This document shows positions 34,976 to 43,776 of a DNA stretch of 64,000 nucleotides, in pieces. Each line of letters starts with the position of its first letter. Positions within the stretch are counted from its first letter, which is position 1. Made by a program: the position numbers and the translations under genes. The notes below the pieces were generated by a model. The model made no database searches. It was not told the DNA's origin and saw only the letters and a program-made list of their open reading frames with translations. Origin of the DNA: Hyphomonadaceae bacterium (GTDB lineage Bacteria; Pseudomonadota; Alphaproteobacteria; Rhizobiales; Hyphomicrobiaceae); contig JAIEQJ010000043.1 of NCBI GenBank assembly GCA_019747815.1, forward strand, positions 37,840 to 101,839, in the 5' to 3' direction.

Positions 34976-35899
34976 ATGGCTCAAGGGGGCTGCCTCGCGG
35001 GCAAGGTCGTCGTCGTGACGGGCGCCGGGCGCGGCATCGGCAAGGAGATCGCGACCCTGGCGGCGCGCGAAGGCGGCAAGATCGTGGTCAACGATCTGGG
35101 CGGCTCGGCCGAGGGCGAAGGCAATGATCTGAGCGTTGCCGAGCAGGTGGTGGCGGAGATCAAGAAGGCCGGCGGCGTCGCGGTGCCCAACGGCGACAGC
35201 GTCGCCGATCCGCAGGGTGCGGAACGCATCATCAAGACGGCCATCGACAACTTCGGCCGCATCGACTGCGTGGTGAACAACGCCGGCATCCTGCGCGACC
35301 GCATCTTCCATCGCATGAGCGCGGTGGACTGGGACGCCGTCATCAAGGTGCACCTCTACGGCGCGTTCTACATGTCCAAGGCCGCCGCGCCCTACTTCAA
35401 GGAGCAGGAATCCGGCTCTTTCATCCACTTCACGTCCACCTCGGGCCTGGTCGGCAACTTCGGCCAGGCCAACTACGCGGCGGCCAAGCTCGGCATTGTC
35501 GGGCTGTCCAAGTCGATCGCGCTCGACATGGCGCGCTTCAACGTGCGCTCCAACTGCGTGTCGCCGTTCGCCTGGTCGCGGCTGATCGGCACCATTCCGG
35601 TCGATACGCCCGAGCAGAAGGCGCGCGTGGAGCGCATCCAGAACACCATGACCGCCTCCAAGATCGCGCCCATCTGCGTGTTTCTGGCGAGCGACCTCGC
35701 CCGGGACGTGACGGGGCAGATCTTCGCCGTGCGCAAGGACGAGATCTTCCTGATGAGCCAGTCGCGGCCTCTGCGCGTGGCGCACAAGGATGGGGGCTGG
35801 ACGCCGCAATCGATCGCCGAGACCATGCTGCCGGCCTTCAAGAGCGCATTCTACGCGCTGGATCGCTCGCAGGACGTGTTCAACTGGGAGCCGCTGTGA
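34976..35899 (+). CDS. SDR dehydrogenase, MFE-2/3-hydroxyacyl-CoA dehydrogenase-like
   Basis: 307 residues from ATG 34976 (MAQGGCLAGKVVVVTG), with GGGAGAG upstream. NAD site TGAGRGIGKEIATLAA, acidic loop VVNDLGGSAEGEGN typical of the MFE-2 type dehydrogenases, CVVNNAGILRDRIFHRMS, catalytic Ser in FTSTSGLVGNFGQ and YAAAKLGIVGLSK. These enzymes oxidise 3-hydroxyacyl-CoA in beta-oxidation-like routes. First gene of an operon with an HMG-CoA-synthase-like/DUF35 protein and a thiolase. A hairpin repeat of about 110 bases separates it from the second gene. Confidence 0.9.
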   Translation: MAQGGCLAGKVVVVTGAGRGIGKEIATLAAREGGKIVVNDLGGSAEGEGNDLSVAEQVVAEIKKAGGVAVPNGDSVADPQGAERIIKTAIDNFGRIDCVVNNAGILRDRIFHRMSAVDWDAVIKVHLYGAFYMSKAAAPYFKEQESGSFIHFTSTSGLVGNFGQANYAAAKLGIVGLSKSIALDMARFNVRSNCVSPFAWSRLIGTIPVDTPEQKARVERIQNTMTASKIAPICVFLASDLARDVTGQIFAVRKDEIFLMSQSRPLRVAHKDGGWTPQSIAETMLPAFKSAFYALDRSQDVFNWEPL

Positions 35900-35911
35900 T
35901 GAGGGTGCTGC

Positions 35912-36024
35912 TGTCATCCCGGAAGTCGCGTAGCGACTATCCGGGACCCAGGAGCAGCAGGTGAAAGGGATTGTGCTTGGCCCTGGGTCCCGGCTCTCGG
36001 GACAAGCCCGAGGCCGGGATGACA
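35912..36024. repeat. TCATCCCGG-family palindromic repeat
   Basis: Ends are inverted: tgtcatcccgg (35912-35922) and ccgggatgaca (36014-36024). Inside is a hairpin ccggaagtcgcgtagcgac followed by tatccgg, and ccctgggtcccgg. Related ends occur at 38747, 38949, about 47822 and about 48597. The element lies inside an operon, between SDR and the next gene. Confidence 0.75.
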
Positions 36025-36045
36025 GGAAAGAGCAAGGTCTGCCCA

Positions 36046-37527
36046 ATGGCTGAAACGAGCGATGTCGGCATTCTCGCGTTCGGGGCCTACCTGCCCAGGC
36101 TGCGCCTCTCCCGCAAGGCGGTGGCGGAGGCCAATGCCTGGTTCAATCCTGCCCTCAAGGGCCTCGCCAAGGGCGAGCGCACCATGTGCAACTGGGACGA
36201 GGATTCGGTGACCATGGCGGTGGAGGCGGCGCGCGACGGCCTCACCGGCCAGGACCGCAGCGCCGTCACGTCGCTGGCGTTTGCCTCCACCACGCTCCCC
36301 TTCGAGGACAGGCTGAACGCCGGGATCATCGCGGAAGCGCTGAACCTCAAGCCCAGCGTCCATGCCCAGGACCTCACCGCCTCGCAGCGTGCGGCAACCT
36401 CGGGGCTGATCAGCGCGCTGCAGATGGCGCGCGGCGGCGCCGGCCCGGTGCTGGTGGTGGCGTCGGAGAAGCGGCGCACCAAAACCGCGAGCCCCTTGGA
36501 GCTGCAGGTGGGCGACGGCGCGGCCGCCATGCTGGTGGGCTCGGGGCCGGTGGTGGCGAGGCTGGTGGCGCAGGCGAGCCGCACGGTCGACTTCGTCGAT
36601 CACTTCCGCGGCGAGGGCTCCGAGTTCGACTACACCTGGGAGGAGCGCTGGATCCGCGACGAGGGCTATAACAAGATCGTGCCGGCGGTGCTCGCCGACC
36701 TGTTCAAGGCGACCGATGTGAAGCCGGCCGACATCGCCCATTTCGCCATGCCCTGCGTGCTGCCGCGGGTGGCGGCGGGCATCGCCAAGAAGGCCGGCAT
36801 GCCCGACAAGGCCGTGCGCGACAACCTGCACGCGGTGAGCGGCGAGACGGGGGCGGCGCATCCGCTCCTCATGCTGGCGCACGCCCTGGAGGATGCGCGG
36901 CCCGGCGACAAGATCCTGGTCGTTGGCTTCGGCCAGGGCTGCGACGCCCTCCTGTTCGAGGCCACCGAGAACCTTGCCGGGCTGGCGCCCCGGCGCGGCG
37001 TCAAGGGCCATCTGGCGCGCCGCAAGGAGGAGACCAACTACGGCAAGTTCCAGGCCTTCAACGATCTCGTCGCCATCGAGCGCGGCATGCGCGCCGACGT
37101 CGACAAGCAGACACCGCTGTCCTCGCTCTACCGCAACCGGCGCATGCTGACGGGCTTCATTGGCGGCCAGTGCAAGAGGTGCGGCACGCTGCAGTTCCCG
37201 AAGTCGAACGTGTGCGTGAACCCCAACTGCAACGCCTTTCACAGCCAGGAGGATCATCCCTTCGCCGATACCCCCTCCAAGGTGCAGTCCTATACGGCGG
37301 ACCGCCTCACCTATTCGCCCGACCCGCCGCACTACTATGGCATGGTGGTGTTCGAGCAGGGCGGGCGCGTGATGATCGATTTCACCGACGCCGATGCCGC
37401 AACCGTGGACGTGGCGGCGCCCATGCGCATGATGTTCCGCATCAAGGACTACGATCCCCAGCGCGGCTTCACGCGCTATTTTTGGAAAGCGGCGCCGGCC
37501 GACAAGCCGACCCCAGCGAAGGCCTGA
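36046..37527 (+). CDS. HMG-CoA synthase/KAS III-like protein fused to DUF35 OB-fold
   Basis: 493 residues from ATG 36046. The N-terminal two-thirds is a thiolase-fold condensing-enzyme-like protein: VGILAFGAYLPRLRLSR, ASTTLPFEDRLNAGII, VHAQDLTASQRAATSGL (the usual Cys is not obvious here; Thr/Ser stand near its place), LEAQVGDGAAA-like LQVGDGAAAMLV and VVGFGQGCDALLF. From about residue 365 it carries a zinc ribbon CKRCGTLQFPKSNVCVNPNC and a DUF35 OB-fold. DUF35 proteins partner thiolases as acyl-CoA-binding subunits. Here the thiolase gene is 12 bases downstream, so a complex is likely. Confidence 0.85.
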   Translation: MAETSDVGILAFGAYLPRLRLSRKAVAEANAWFNPALKGLAKGERTMCNWDEDSVTMAVEAARDGLTGQDRSAVTSLAFASTTLPFEDRLNAGIIAEALNLKPSVHAQDLTASQRAATSGLISALQMARGGAGPVLVVASEKRRTKTASPLELQVGDGAAAMLVGSGPVVARLVAQASRTVDFVDHFRGEGSEFDYTWEERWIRDEGYNKIVPAVLADLFKATDVKPADIAHFAMPCVLPRVAAGIAKKAGMPDKAVRDNLHAVSGETGAAHPLLMLAHALEDARPGDKILVVGFGQGCDALLFEATENLAGLAPRRGVKGHLARRKEETNYGKFQAFNDLVAIERGMRADVDKQTPLSSLYRNRRMLTGFIGGQCKRCGTLQFPKSNVCVNPNCNAFHSQEDHPFADTPSKVQSYTADRLTYSPDPPHYYGMVVFEQGGRVMIDFTDADAATVDVAAPMRMMFRIKDYDPQRGFTRYFWKAAPADKPTPAKA

Positions 37528-37539
37528 AGGAGAAACGAG

Positions 37540-38745
37540 ATGGCCACCGGCATCAGAGACAAGGTCGCGATCCTCGGCATGGGCTGCTCCAAATTCGGCG
37601 AGCGCTGGGACAAGGAGGCCGATGATCTGATGGTGGAGGCCTTCGAGGAGGCCATCGCCGACGCGCGGATAGAGAAGAACCAGATCGAGGCGGCGTGGCT
37701 CGCCACGGCCATCGAGGAGCAGCACGTCGGCAAGTCGGGCGTGCCGCTCGCGGTTGCCCTGCGCCTCCCCTACATCCCCGTGACGCGGGTGGAGAACTAC
37801 TGCGCCAGCGGCACGGAAGCCTTCCGCGGTGCGGTCTATGCGGTGGCCTCGGGCGCGGCCGACATCGCGCTGGCGCTCGGCGTCGAGAAGCTGAAGGACA
37901 CGGGCTATGGCGGCCTGCCCCAGCGCGGCCGCGGCGCGCTCAACTCCATGTACTGGCCGAACCTGTCGGCGCCGGGCTCCTTCGCCCAGCTCGCCGCCGC
38001 CTATCGCGCCAAGCACAGCAAGAAGCCGGAAGACCTGAAGCGGGCCATGGCGCACATCTCGGTCAAGAGCCACGCCAACGGCAACAAGAACGCCAAGGCG
38101 CACCTCACCAACAAGATCACCATGGAGAACGTGCTCGACGCGCCGCTCATCGCCGAGCCGCTGGGTCTCTACGACTGCTGCGGCGTCAGCGACGGCTCGG
38201 CCTGCGCGATCGTGACGACGCCGGAGATCGCCAAGAGCCTCGGCAAGACGGATTTGATCACGGTGAAGGCGCTGCAACTCTCGGTGTCGAACGGCACGGA
38301 GGCCTCGCACAACTCCTGGGACGGCAGCTATTTCGCCACCACGCGCATCGCCTCCAAGCGCGCCTACAAGGAGGCGGGCATCGAGCGCCCACGCGAGGAG
38401 ATCGACCTCATCGAGGTGCACGACTGCTTCTCCGTCACGGAGCTGGTGACCATGGAGGACCTCTTCGTGTCGCCCGAGGGCGGGGCCATCAAGGACGTGC
38501 TCGACGGTTTCTATGACGCGGAGGGACAGATCCCCTGCCAGATCGACGGCGGCCTCAAGTGCTTCGGCCATCCGATCGGCGCCTCGGGCATGCGCATGAT
38601 CTATGAGATCTACCTGCAGATGCAGGGCCGCGCGGGCCCCCGGCAGCGCCAGAAGGTGCCGCGCTACGGCCTCACCCACAACCTCGGCGGCTTCCCACAC
38701 CAGAACGTATGCTCGATCTCCGTCATCGGGCGGCACGGGGAATAG
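37540..38745 (+). CDS. thiolase-family acetyl-CoA acetyltransferase (SCP-x/lipid-transfer type)
   Basis: 401 residues. N-terminal VAILGMGCSKFGERWDKEA, catalytic Cys in RVENYCASGTEAFRGAVYA, His in EVHDCFSVTELV, and the second Cys/His region GGLKCFGHPIGASGMRMIYE with LTHNLGGFPHQNVCSISV. This is the SCP-x-like thiolase group that pairs with DUF35 proteins, supporting a thiolase-DUF35 complex with the upstream product. It probably cleaves a 3-ketoacyl-CoA or side chain; direction and substrate are inferred. The start follows GGAGAAACGAG. Confidence 0.92.
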   Translation: MATGIRDKVAILGMGCSKFGERWDKEADDLMVEAFEEAIADARIEKNQIEAAWLATAIEEQHVGKSGVPLAVALRLPYIPVTRVENYCASGTEAFRGAVYAVASGAADIALALGVEKLKDTGYGGLPQRGRGALNSMYWPNLSAPGSFAQLAAAYRAKHSKKPEDLKRAMAHISVKSHANGNKNAKAHLTNKITMENVLDAPLIAEPLGLYDCCGVSDGSACAIVTTPEIAKSLGKTDLITVKALQLSVSNGTEASHNSWDGSYFATTRIASKRAYKEAGIERPREEIDLIEVHDCFSVTELVTMEDLFVSPEGGAIKDVLDGFYDAEGQIPCQIDGGLKCFGHPIGASGMRMIYEIYLQMQGRAGPRQRQKVPRYGLTHNLGGFPHQNVCSISVIGRHGE

Positions 38746-38746
38746 T

Positions 38747-39160
38747 CGTCATCCCGGAATTCTGCTTCGCAGAAATCGGCGAGGGCAGGGGGAAACCGGT
38801 TCGCCATGACGCTCGCGAGCGGGGATGGGAGGGCGGCTGCCCTTCCCTCTCCGCAAGCGGGGAGAGGGGGCGATGCCCACGGCGCGCGCCGTCCTGGCGG
38901 CCGGGTGACTTGTCACCCTGGGTCCTGGAGGCTGCGCGTCGCGCACTTCCGGGATGACAGCGAAGCGTTGCGACAGCGCGGCGTTGAGAGTGTCATGCCG
39001 GCCGAGCGCAAAGCGTGAGAGCCGGGTCCCAGAGCCAAGCACGATGCGCGGGGCCCATGGCCCCTGGGTCCCGGATGCCGGCGAGCCTGGGCGTTCCCCG
39101 CCCATCACGCGAACTCAAGGTCAAACGGGCTCGGGACGCGGCCCCATCTCTCTTCCGCCT
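38747..39160. repeat. cluster of TCATCCCGG-family repeats filling an intergenic gap
   Basis: Begins cgtcatcccggaattctgct with a small hairpin ttctgcttcgcagaa. It continues with gtcaccctgggtcctgg, an inverted end ccgggatgaca at 38949-38959, then gtgtcatgccgg, gccgggtcccagagcc, a hairpin ggggcccatggcccc and ctgggtcccggatgccgg. At least two elements seem merged or decayed. No gene is supported in this gap. Confidence 0.65.
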
Positions 39161-39180
39161 TGAGGCTGCTGCCTGCGGGG

Positions 39181-40407
39181 CTAGGCGTGTGGCGCCTGCG
39201 CCGCCCAATCCCGGCGCTCCAGCATGAGGGACACCAGCGCGCCGGCGATCAACGCCCAGAACGGCGCGCCGATGTTGAAGATGGGAATGCCGGCGACCGT
39301 GACCAGAAAGGTCACCAGCGCGCCCAGTGTGAAGCGCCCCTGAAAGGCGATGGTGAAGGCGCTTTGCAGCACGCGCAGCATGGCCAGGCCCGCCAGCGTG
39401 GCGATGAACGCGGCCGGCGCCGCCAGCAGCAGCCGCGTGAACAGCGGCGACAGCAGGCCGAACAGCATGGCCAGCACGCCCACGACGATGCCCGCCGCAT
39501 ACTGTGTGTGCCTGGCGCTGCCGGACGAGATGATGGCATTGACGGGGCCGGTGAGGCAGGTGGGTGCGGCGCCGACAATGGCACTCGCCAGCGTGCCCAC
39601 GCCGCAGGCCGCCGCAATGGAATTGACCGGCGGGGCATGTCCCGCGGCCGTGAGCACGGCGATGCCTTGGCCGTTCTGCACGACCAGCACCGTGATCGCC
39701 AACGGCACGACCAGCTCGAGCATGGCGGGCCAGGAGAACTGTGGCGCGCGCATCTGCGGCGCGGCCAGAATGCCGGCGGCGTCGAGACCGGGCGCGAAGA
39801 CGCCCTGCTGCCAGATGGCAAGCGCCCCCACCACCAAGGCCGCGATCAACGGCGGAATGCGGGCCGCAACGGCCGGCGAGAGGCTGACCAGAAGGTATAC
39901 CGCTGTCATCGGCGCGGCGATTTGGATGCTGCTCTCAAAGGCGCGCACCCAGTCGAGGCCAAACGACAGGAACACGCCGGCCACCATGCCCATGACGATG
40001 GGCATGGGGATCGCGGCCATGGCGCGCCCCACCCAGCCGGTGAGCGCGAGCGCCAGCATGAGGAGGCCGGTGGCGAGATAGGCGCCGATCACCTCGGGGA
40101 AGGTGAGATGGCCGAGCGCCGGTCCGATCAGCACGGTGCCCGGGATGGTCCAGAAGAAGACCAGCGGCTGCCGATAGGCGAGACAGTAGGCGATGCTGAG
40201 GATGCCGTTGAGAAAGAAGGAGCCGAACACCCACGATGCCAGATCGGCTTCGCTCAAGCCCCCTCGGGTGCCGGTCGCCAGCACCACGGCCATAGGCCCC
40301 GTCGCCGCGAACAGAAAGCCGACCACGCCGTTGCCGACATGGGTCGCCGACAGATCGCGCCAGAACCCCGAGGGCGTCGCCGCGACGGCGGGGCGTTCGA
40401 AGGCCAT
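39181..40407 (-). CDS. benE: benzoate/H+ symporter family protein (BenE-like)
   Basis: Inner-membrane carrier of 408 residues, about twelve helices, of the BenE family. Markers: GVVGFLFAATGPMAVVLA, the central helix breaker FFWTIPGTVLIGPALG, MPIVMGMVAGVFLSFGLDW, VLVVQNGQGIAVL and GAAPTCLTGPVNAIISSG. Family members are linked to benzoate uptake, but many are uncharacterised. An extra in-frame GTG-type start at 40416 would add three residues. It is convergent with the thiolase operon and no benzoate-ring enzyme is in the window, so the substrate stays open. Confidence 0.9.
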   Translation of the reverse strand: MAFERPAVAATPSGFWRDLSATHVGNGVVGFLFAATGPMAVVLATGTRGGLSEADLASWVFGSFFLNGILSIAYCLAYRQPLVFFWTIPGTVLIGPALGHLTFPEVIGAYLATGLLMLALALTGWVGRAMAAIPMPIVMGMVAGVFLSFGLDWVRAFESSIQIAAPMTAVYLLVSLSPAVAARIPPLIAALVVGALAIWQQGVFAPGLDAAGILAAPQMRAPQFSWPAMLELVVPLAITVLVVQNGQGIAVLTAAGHAPPVNSIAAACGVGTLASAIVGAAPTCLTGPVNAIISSGSARHTQYAAGIVVGVLAMLFGLLSPLFTRLLLAAPAAFIATLAGLAMLRVLQSAFTIAFQGRFTLGALVTFLVTVAGIPIFNIGAPFWALIAGALVSLMLERRDWAAQAPHA

Positions 40408-40750
40408 GGACACCATCCAAAGCGTGCGGTGGAAGGGAATGGGAAGGCGGGACTTGCGCGGGCGATCATCGGCGAGGCGCGGGCCGTACGCAATAATGAC
40501 CCGGAGGGGTCTGCGTTGCCACCACCGCAGGTCGAGCAGCCGCTCAAATCTGAAGCGCGCGTGCCCCTATCGCTCGTTGTCGCCGATTGCCTGCGGCTGG
40601 GTTGTCACGCGCCGCCTGTTCCGCTACTGCAACCGCCTCGCGGCGCTGGGGAATAATCGCTTCCTGCAGCCCGCGGTCGTTGGTTGGCCGCAAGCCACGT
40701 GCCGGGCGTCGCTGGTGGCAGCAAGATGGATATGGAAGGAGATTGCTTTC
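40408..40750. other. divergent leader between benE-like gene and small secreted gene
   Basis: 343 bases with no credible gene. A long open frame on the plus strand runs through from the benE antisense and is non-coding in style. No clear operator seen. Confidence 0.4.
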
Positions 40751-41056
40751 ATGATCGTACGCAAGATGCTGCATGGCGCCGCCGGCGCAGCCCTTTTCGC
40801 CGCCGGGATGCTCGCCACCACCGCGTCCTCCGCCCAGGCGGACTGCAGAGGCCATGCGCACACGGGACGGGGCACCGGCCTGCTGCGGGCCACGGCCGGA
40901 CTAGCCGCGCGCGCCGATTGGCGCCACGTGGTGCGGCGGCACGACGGACCCGAGTACACGCGCTGGTCACGGGCGCGCGGCAGGGTGACGAGCTGCCAAA
41001 AACCGGAGTCCGGACGCTGGCACTGCATCGCCCGCGCCCGGGCCTGCAGCAACTGA
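40751..41056 (+). CDS. small secreted Cys-containing protein
   Basis: Unrecognised protein of 101 residues from ATG 40751 with GGAAGGAG upstream. Signal peptide to about residue 30 (MLATTASSAQA). The mature part is Arg- and Gly-rich and ends in CQKPESGRWHCIARARACSN, a pattern Cys-x9-Cys-x6-Cys. The end resembles that of the small protein at 62969-63232 (ECTATARACR), suggesting related folds. A likely terminator follows at 41096. Confidence 0.65.
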   Translation: MIVRKMLHGAAGAALFAAGMLATTASSAQADCRGHAHTGRGTGLLRATAGLAARADWRHVVRRHDGPEYTRWSRARGRVTSCQKPESGRWHCIARARACSN

Positions 41057-41095
41057 GGCCAATTTATAGTCGGTGCCAATTTCATTGAGGCTGAA

Positions 41096-41134
41096 GAGGG
41101 CCGGGACCAGCCGAACGCTGCCGGCCCTCCTTTC
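41096..41134 (+). terminator. probable Rho-independent terminator
   Basis: Nine-base stem gagggccgg / ccggccctc (41096-41104 and 41121-41129) with a 16-base loop and a short T-rich tail (ctttcat). It is placed 40 bases after the small secreted gene. The weak T tract lowers confidence. Confidence 0.55.
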
Positions 41135-41380
41135 ATATCGCCCCCGGGTGCCGACGCGGCCCGTCCCAGCCCTATTCCACGACGAACTCTCGCCCTGAGG
41201 CGACTTGAGAAAAATCCCCCTGGACCATTCGCAAAGGACGCTCCAATATCTGCCCAAGTCGGTCCGACAATCCGACATAAGGGCTCGTCAAGCGCCCGAC
41301 AACAATGATTGGGAGAGACTCCGTCGTCCATGGTTGCGGCAGCAGCAATGCGCGTTGCCCCTGGTATCAGCGGGGATGCA

Positions 41381-42139
41381 ATGCTGAGCGTGCAGAACGT
41401 CTCGGTGCGCTTCGGCGGCATTGTCGCGCTCGACGGCGTCAGCTTCGACATTGCGCAAGGTCAGATCGCCGGGCTGATCGGCCCCAACGGGGCGGGCAAG
41501 ACCACGCTCTTCAACTGCCTCTCTCGGCTCTACATTCCTAACGCGGGCGATATCCTGTTCGAGGGGCGGTCGATCCTCTCCGAGCCCCAGCACGCCATCC
41601 CGCAGCTCGGCATCGGCCGCACGTTTCAGAACGTCGCGCTATTCGATCGCATGAGCGTGTTCGATAATGTGAAGGTGGGCTGCCACAGCCGCACCTCGAA
41701 CGGGTTCGTCACCAACGCCTTCCGCCTGCCGCAGCGTGAAGGCGAGGAGCGCAACATCGCCGAGCGGGCGAACGAGCTCATCGCCTTCATGGACTTGAAG
41801 CCGTACGTGCACCTTCCCGCCGGCGGCCTGCCGTTCCCGGTGCGCAAGCGCGTGGAGCTGGCACGTGCGCTGGCAGGCAATCCGAAGCTGCTGCTGCTCG
41901 ACGAGCCGGCAGCCGGCCTCAACCACGACGAGGTGGACGTGCTGCGCGGCCAGATCCGGCGCATCCGCGATACGCAGAAGGTGACCGTGCTGCTGGTGGA
42001 GCATCATATGAGCCTGGTGATGTCGGTGTCCGACAAGGTGGTCGCCATCGACTTCGGCAAGAAGATCGCCGAAGGCACGCCGGCGGAGGTGCAGAGGAAC
42101 CCGGAGGTGATACGCGCCTACCTGGGCACGGGGGCCTGA
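41381..42139 (+). CDS. livG: branched-chain-amino-acid-type ABC transporter ATPase (LivG-like)
   Basis: First ATPase of a HAAT-type importer, 252 residues. ATG 41381 (MLSVQNVSVRFGGIVAL) follows CGGGGA; earlier in-frame starts give no family sequence. Walker A GPNGAGKTTLFNCLS (34-48), GIGRTFQNVALFDRMSV with the Q-loop, LPFPVRKRVELARALA in place of a standard LSGG signature, Walker B LLLLDEPAAGLNHDE and VLLVEHHMSLVMSVSD. The altered signature (LPFPVRKR) deviates from LivG's LSYGxQRR, so cooperativity may differ. Followed three bases later by livF. Confidence 0.92.
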   Translation: MLSVQNVSVRFGGIVALDGVSFDIAQGQIAGLIGPNGAGKTTLFNCLSRLYIPNAGDILFEGRSILSEPQHAIPQLGIGRTFQNVALFDRMSVFDNVKVGCHSRTSNGFVTNAFRLPQREGEERNIAERANELIAFMDLKPYVHLPAGGLPFPVRKRVELARALAGNPKLLLLDEPAAGLNHDEVDVLRGQIRRIRDTQKVTVLLVEHHMSLVMSVSDKVVAIDFGKKIAEGTPAEVQRNPEVIRAYLGTGA

Positions 42140-42142
42140 CCG

Positions 42143-42853
42143 ATGGCGCTGCTCGAGGTGGAAGGTCTCAAGGCTTACTACGGGCAGACGCAGGCTCTGC
42201 ACGGCGTCAGCTTCGCGCTGGAGCCCGGCGGCATCACCACCCTGCTCGGCGCCAACGGCGCGGGCAAGACCACCACGCTGCGCTCGCTGTGCGGCATGGT
42301 GCGCACGGAGGGCAGCGTCCGCTTCGACGGCCGGCCGATCTCGGGCCGGGCAACGGAGGCGATCGTGCGCCTCGGCGTCGGCCACGTGCCGGAGGGGCGC
42401 GGCACCTTCACCAACCTGACCGTCGATGAAAACCTGCGCGTCGCCGCCTACACCCGGCGCGACAAGGCCGCCGCCCAGCGCGACCTCGACATGGTGTTTG
42501 AGTATTTCCCGATCCTCAAAGCGCGCATCAGCCAGCAGGCCGGCACGTTGTCGGGCGGCGAGCAGCAGATGCTGGCCATCAGTCGGGCGCTCATGCTCGG
42601 GCCCCGTTTGATGCTGCTCGACGAGCCGTCGTTCGGACTGGCGCCGCTGATCGTGCAGGAGATCTTCCGCATCATGCGCCGCATCAACGCCGAGGCGAAG
42701 GTGAGCATGCTGCTGGTGGAGCAGAACGCCGCGCTGGCGCTGGAGCTCGCCGATCATGCCTACGTGCTGGAAACCGGGCGCGTGGTGATGTCGGGCAAGG
42801 CCTCCGTCGTCAAGAGCGACGAGGCGATCCGCAAATCGTATCTGGGCTACTGA
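42143..42853 (+). CDS. livF: branched-chain-amino-acid-type ABC transporter ATPase (LivF-like)
   Basis: Second ATPase, 236 residues. Walker A GANGAGKTTTLRSLCG (36-51), GHVPEGRGTFTNLTVDENL with the LivF-type PEGR block, signature LSGGEQQMLAISRALM, Walker B LMLLDEPSFGLAPLI, and LLVEQNAALALELAD. It pairs with the LivG-like protein on the LivHM permease. Real substrates of such systems include amino acids, ureides and aromatic or fatty acids. The acyl-CoA ligase gene at the operon end hints at an organic acid here. Confidence 0.94.
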   Translation: MALLEVEGLKAYYGQTQALHGVSFALEPGGITTLLGANGAGKTTTLRSLCGMVRTEGSVRFDGRPISGRATEAIVRLGVGHVPEGRGTFTNLTVDENLRVAAYTRRDKAAAQRDLDMVFEYFPILKARISQQAGTLSGGEQQMLAISRALMLGPRLMLLDEPSFGLAPLIVQEIFRIMRRINAEAKVSMLLVEQNAALALELADHAYVLETGRVVMSGKASVVKSDEAIRKSYLGY

Positions 42854-42866
42854 GGGCAACGCCGCC

Positions 42867-43772
42867 ATGGAGCAACTGATCCAGCAGATCGCTTCGGGAA
42901 TTGCCAACGGGGCCATCTATGCCTGCCTGGCGCTCGCGCTGGTCATGATCTTCGTCTCCACCGACCACATCAACTTCGCCCAGGGCGAGATGGCGATGTT
43001 CAGCGCCTTCCTGTGCTGGCAGCTGCTGGACTGGGGTCTCAATTTCTGGATTGCGTTGCCGATCGTGGTGGTGGTGTCGTTCCTCATCGGGCTGTCGATC
43101 GAGCGGGTGATCCTGCGGCCGCTGCACGGCGCGCCCGTCCTGTCGGTGGTGGTGGTGTTCATCGGGCTGCTCGCCATCTTCCATTCGTTGGCCGGCGCCA
43201 TCTGGACTCACACCATCAAGGCGTTTCCCTCGCCGTTCCCGCAGGTCGCCTTTGCGGGCTCGGGCTATATCGGCCCGCATCAGCTCGGCATGATCGCCGT
43301 CACCGTGGGGCTGCTCGGTGCGCTGTTTGCGTTCTTCCGCTTCACGCCGCTCGGACTTGCCATGCGGGCGGCCGCGCAGAACCCGGCGTCCGCCCGGCTC
43401 GCCGGCGTCAGCGTCGACTGGATGCTGGCGCTGGGCTGGGGGCTGGCCGCCGCCATCGGCGCGGTGGCCGGCACCATGGTGGCGCCCGCCGTCTACCTGG
43501 AGCCCAACATGATGGCGAGCATCCTGCTCTATGGCTTCGCCGGCGCGCTGGTGGGCGGCATCTCCAGTCCCGGCGGCGCGGTCGCGGGCGGCTTCATCGT
43601 CGGCGTCCTGGAGAACCTGGTCGCCTACTTCGGCAACCTGCTCGAGAAGATCACCGGCTTCTATCTCATCGGCAACGGCGAGAAGCTGACGGTCGCCCTC
43701 ATCATCGTCATCACCGTGTTGACGCTGAAGCCGAGCGGGCTGTTCGGTCATGTCACCGTGAAGCGGGTGTAG
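42867..43772 (+). CDS. livH: branched-chain-amino-acid-type ABC permease (LivH-like)
   Basis: Inner-membrane permease of 301 residues, about eight helices. LivH markers: IASGIANGAIYACLALALVM, STDHINFAQGEMAMFSAF, RFTPLGLAMRAAAQNPASAR, LAGVSVDWMLALGWGL and GFAGALVGGISSPGGAVAGG. Starts 13 bases after livF and ends four bases before livM, so a single transcript is clear. It forms the channel with LivM. Confidence 0.95.
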   Translation: MEQLIQQIASGIANGAIYACLALALVMIFVSTDHINFAQGEMAMFSAFLCWQLLDWGLNFWIALPIVVVVSFLIGLSIERVILRPLHGAPVLSVVVVFIGLLAIFHSLAGAIWTHTIKAFPSPFPQVAFAGSGYIGPHQLGMIAVTVGLLGALFAFFRFTPLGLAMRAAAQNPASARLAGVSVDWMLALGWGLAAAIGAVAGTMVAPAVYLEPNMMASILLYGFAGALVGGISSPGGAVAGGFIVGVLENLVAYFGNLLEKITGFYLIGNGEKLTVALIIVITVLTLKPSGLFGHVTVKRV

Positions 43773-43776
43773 AGCC

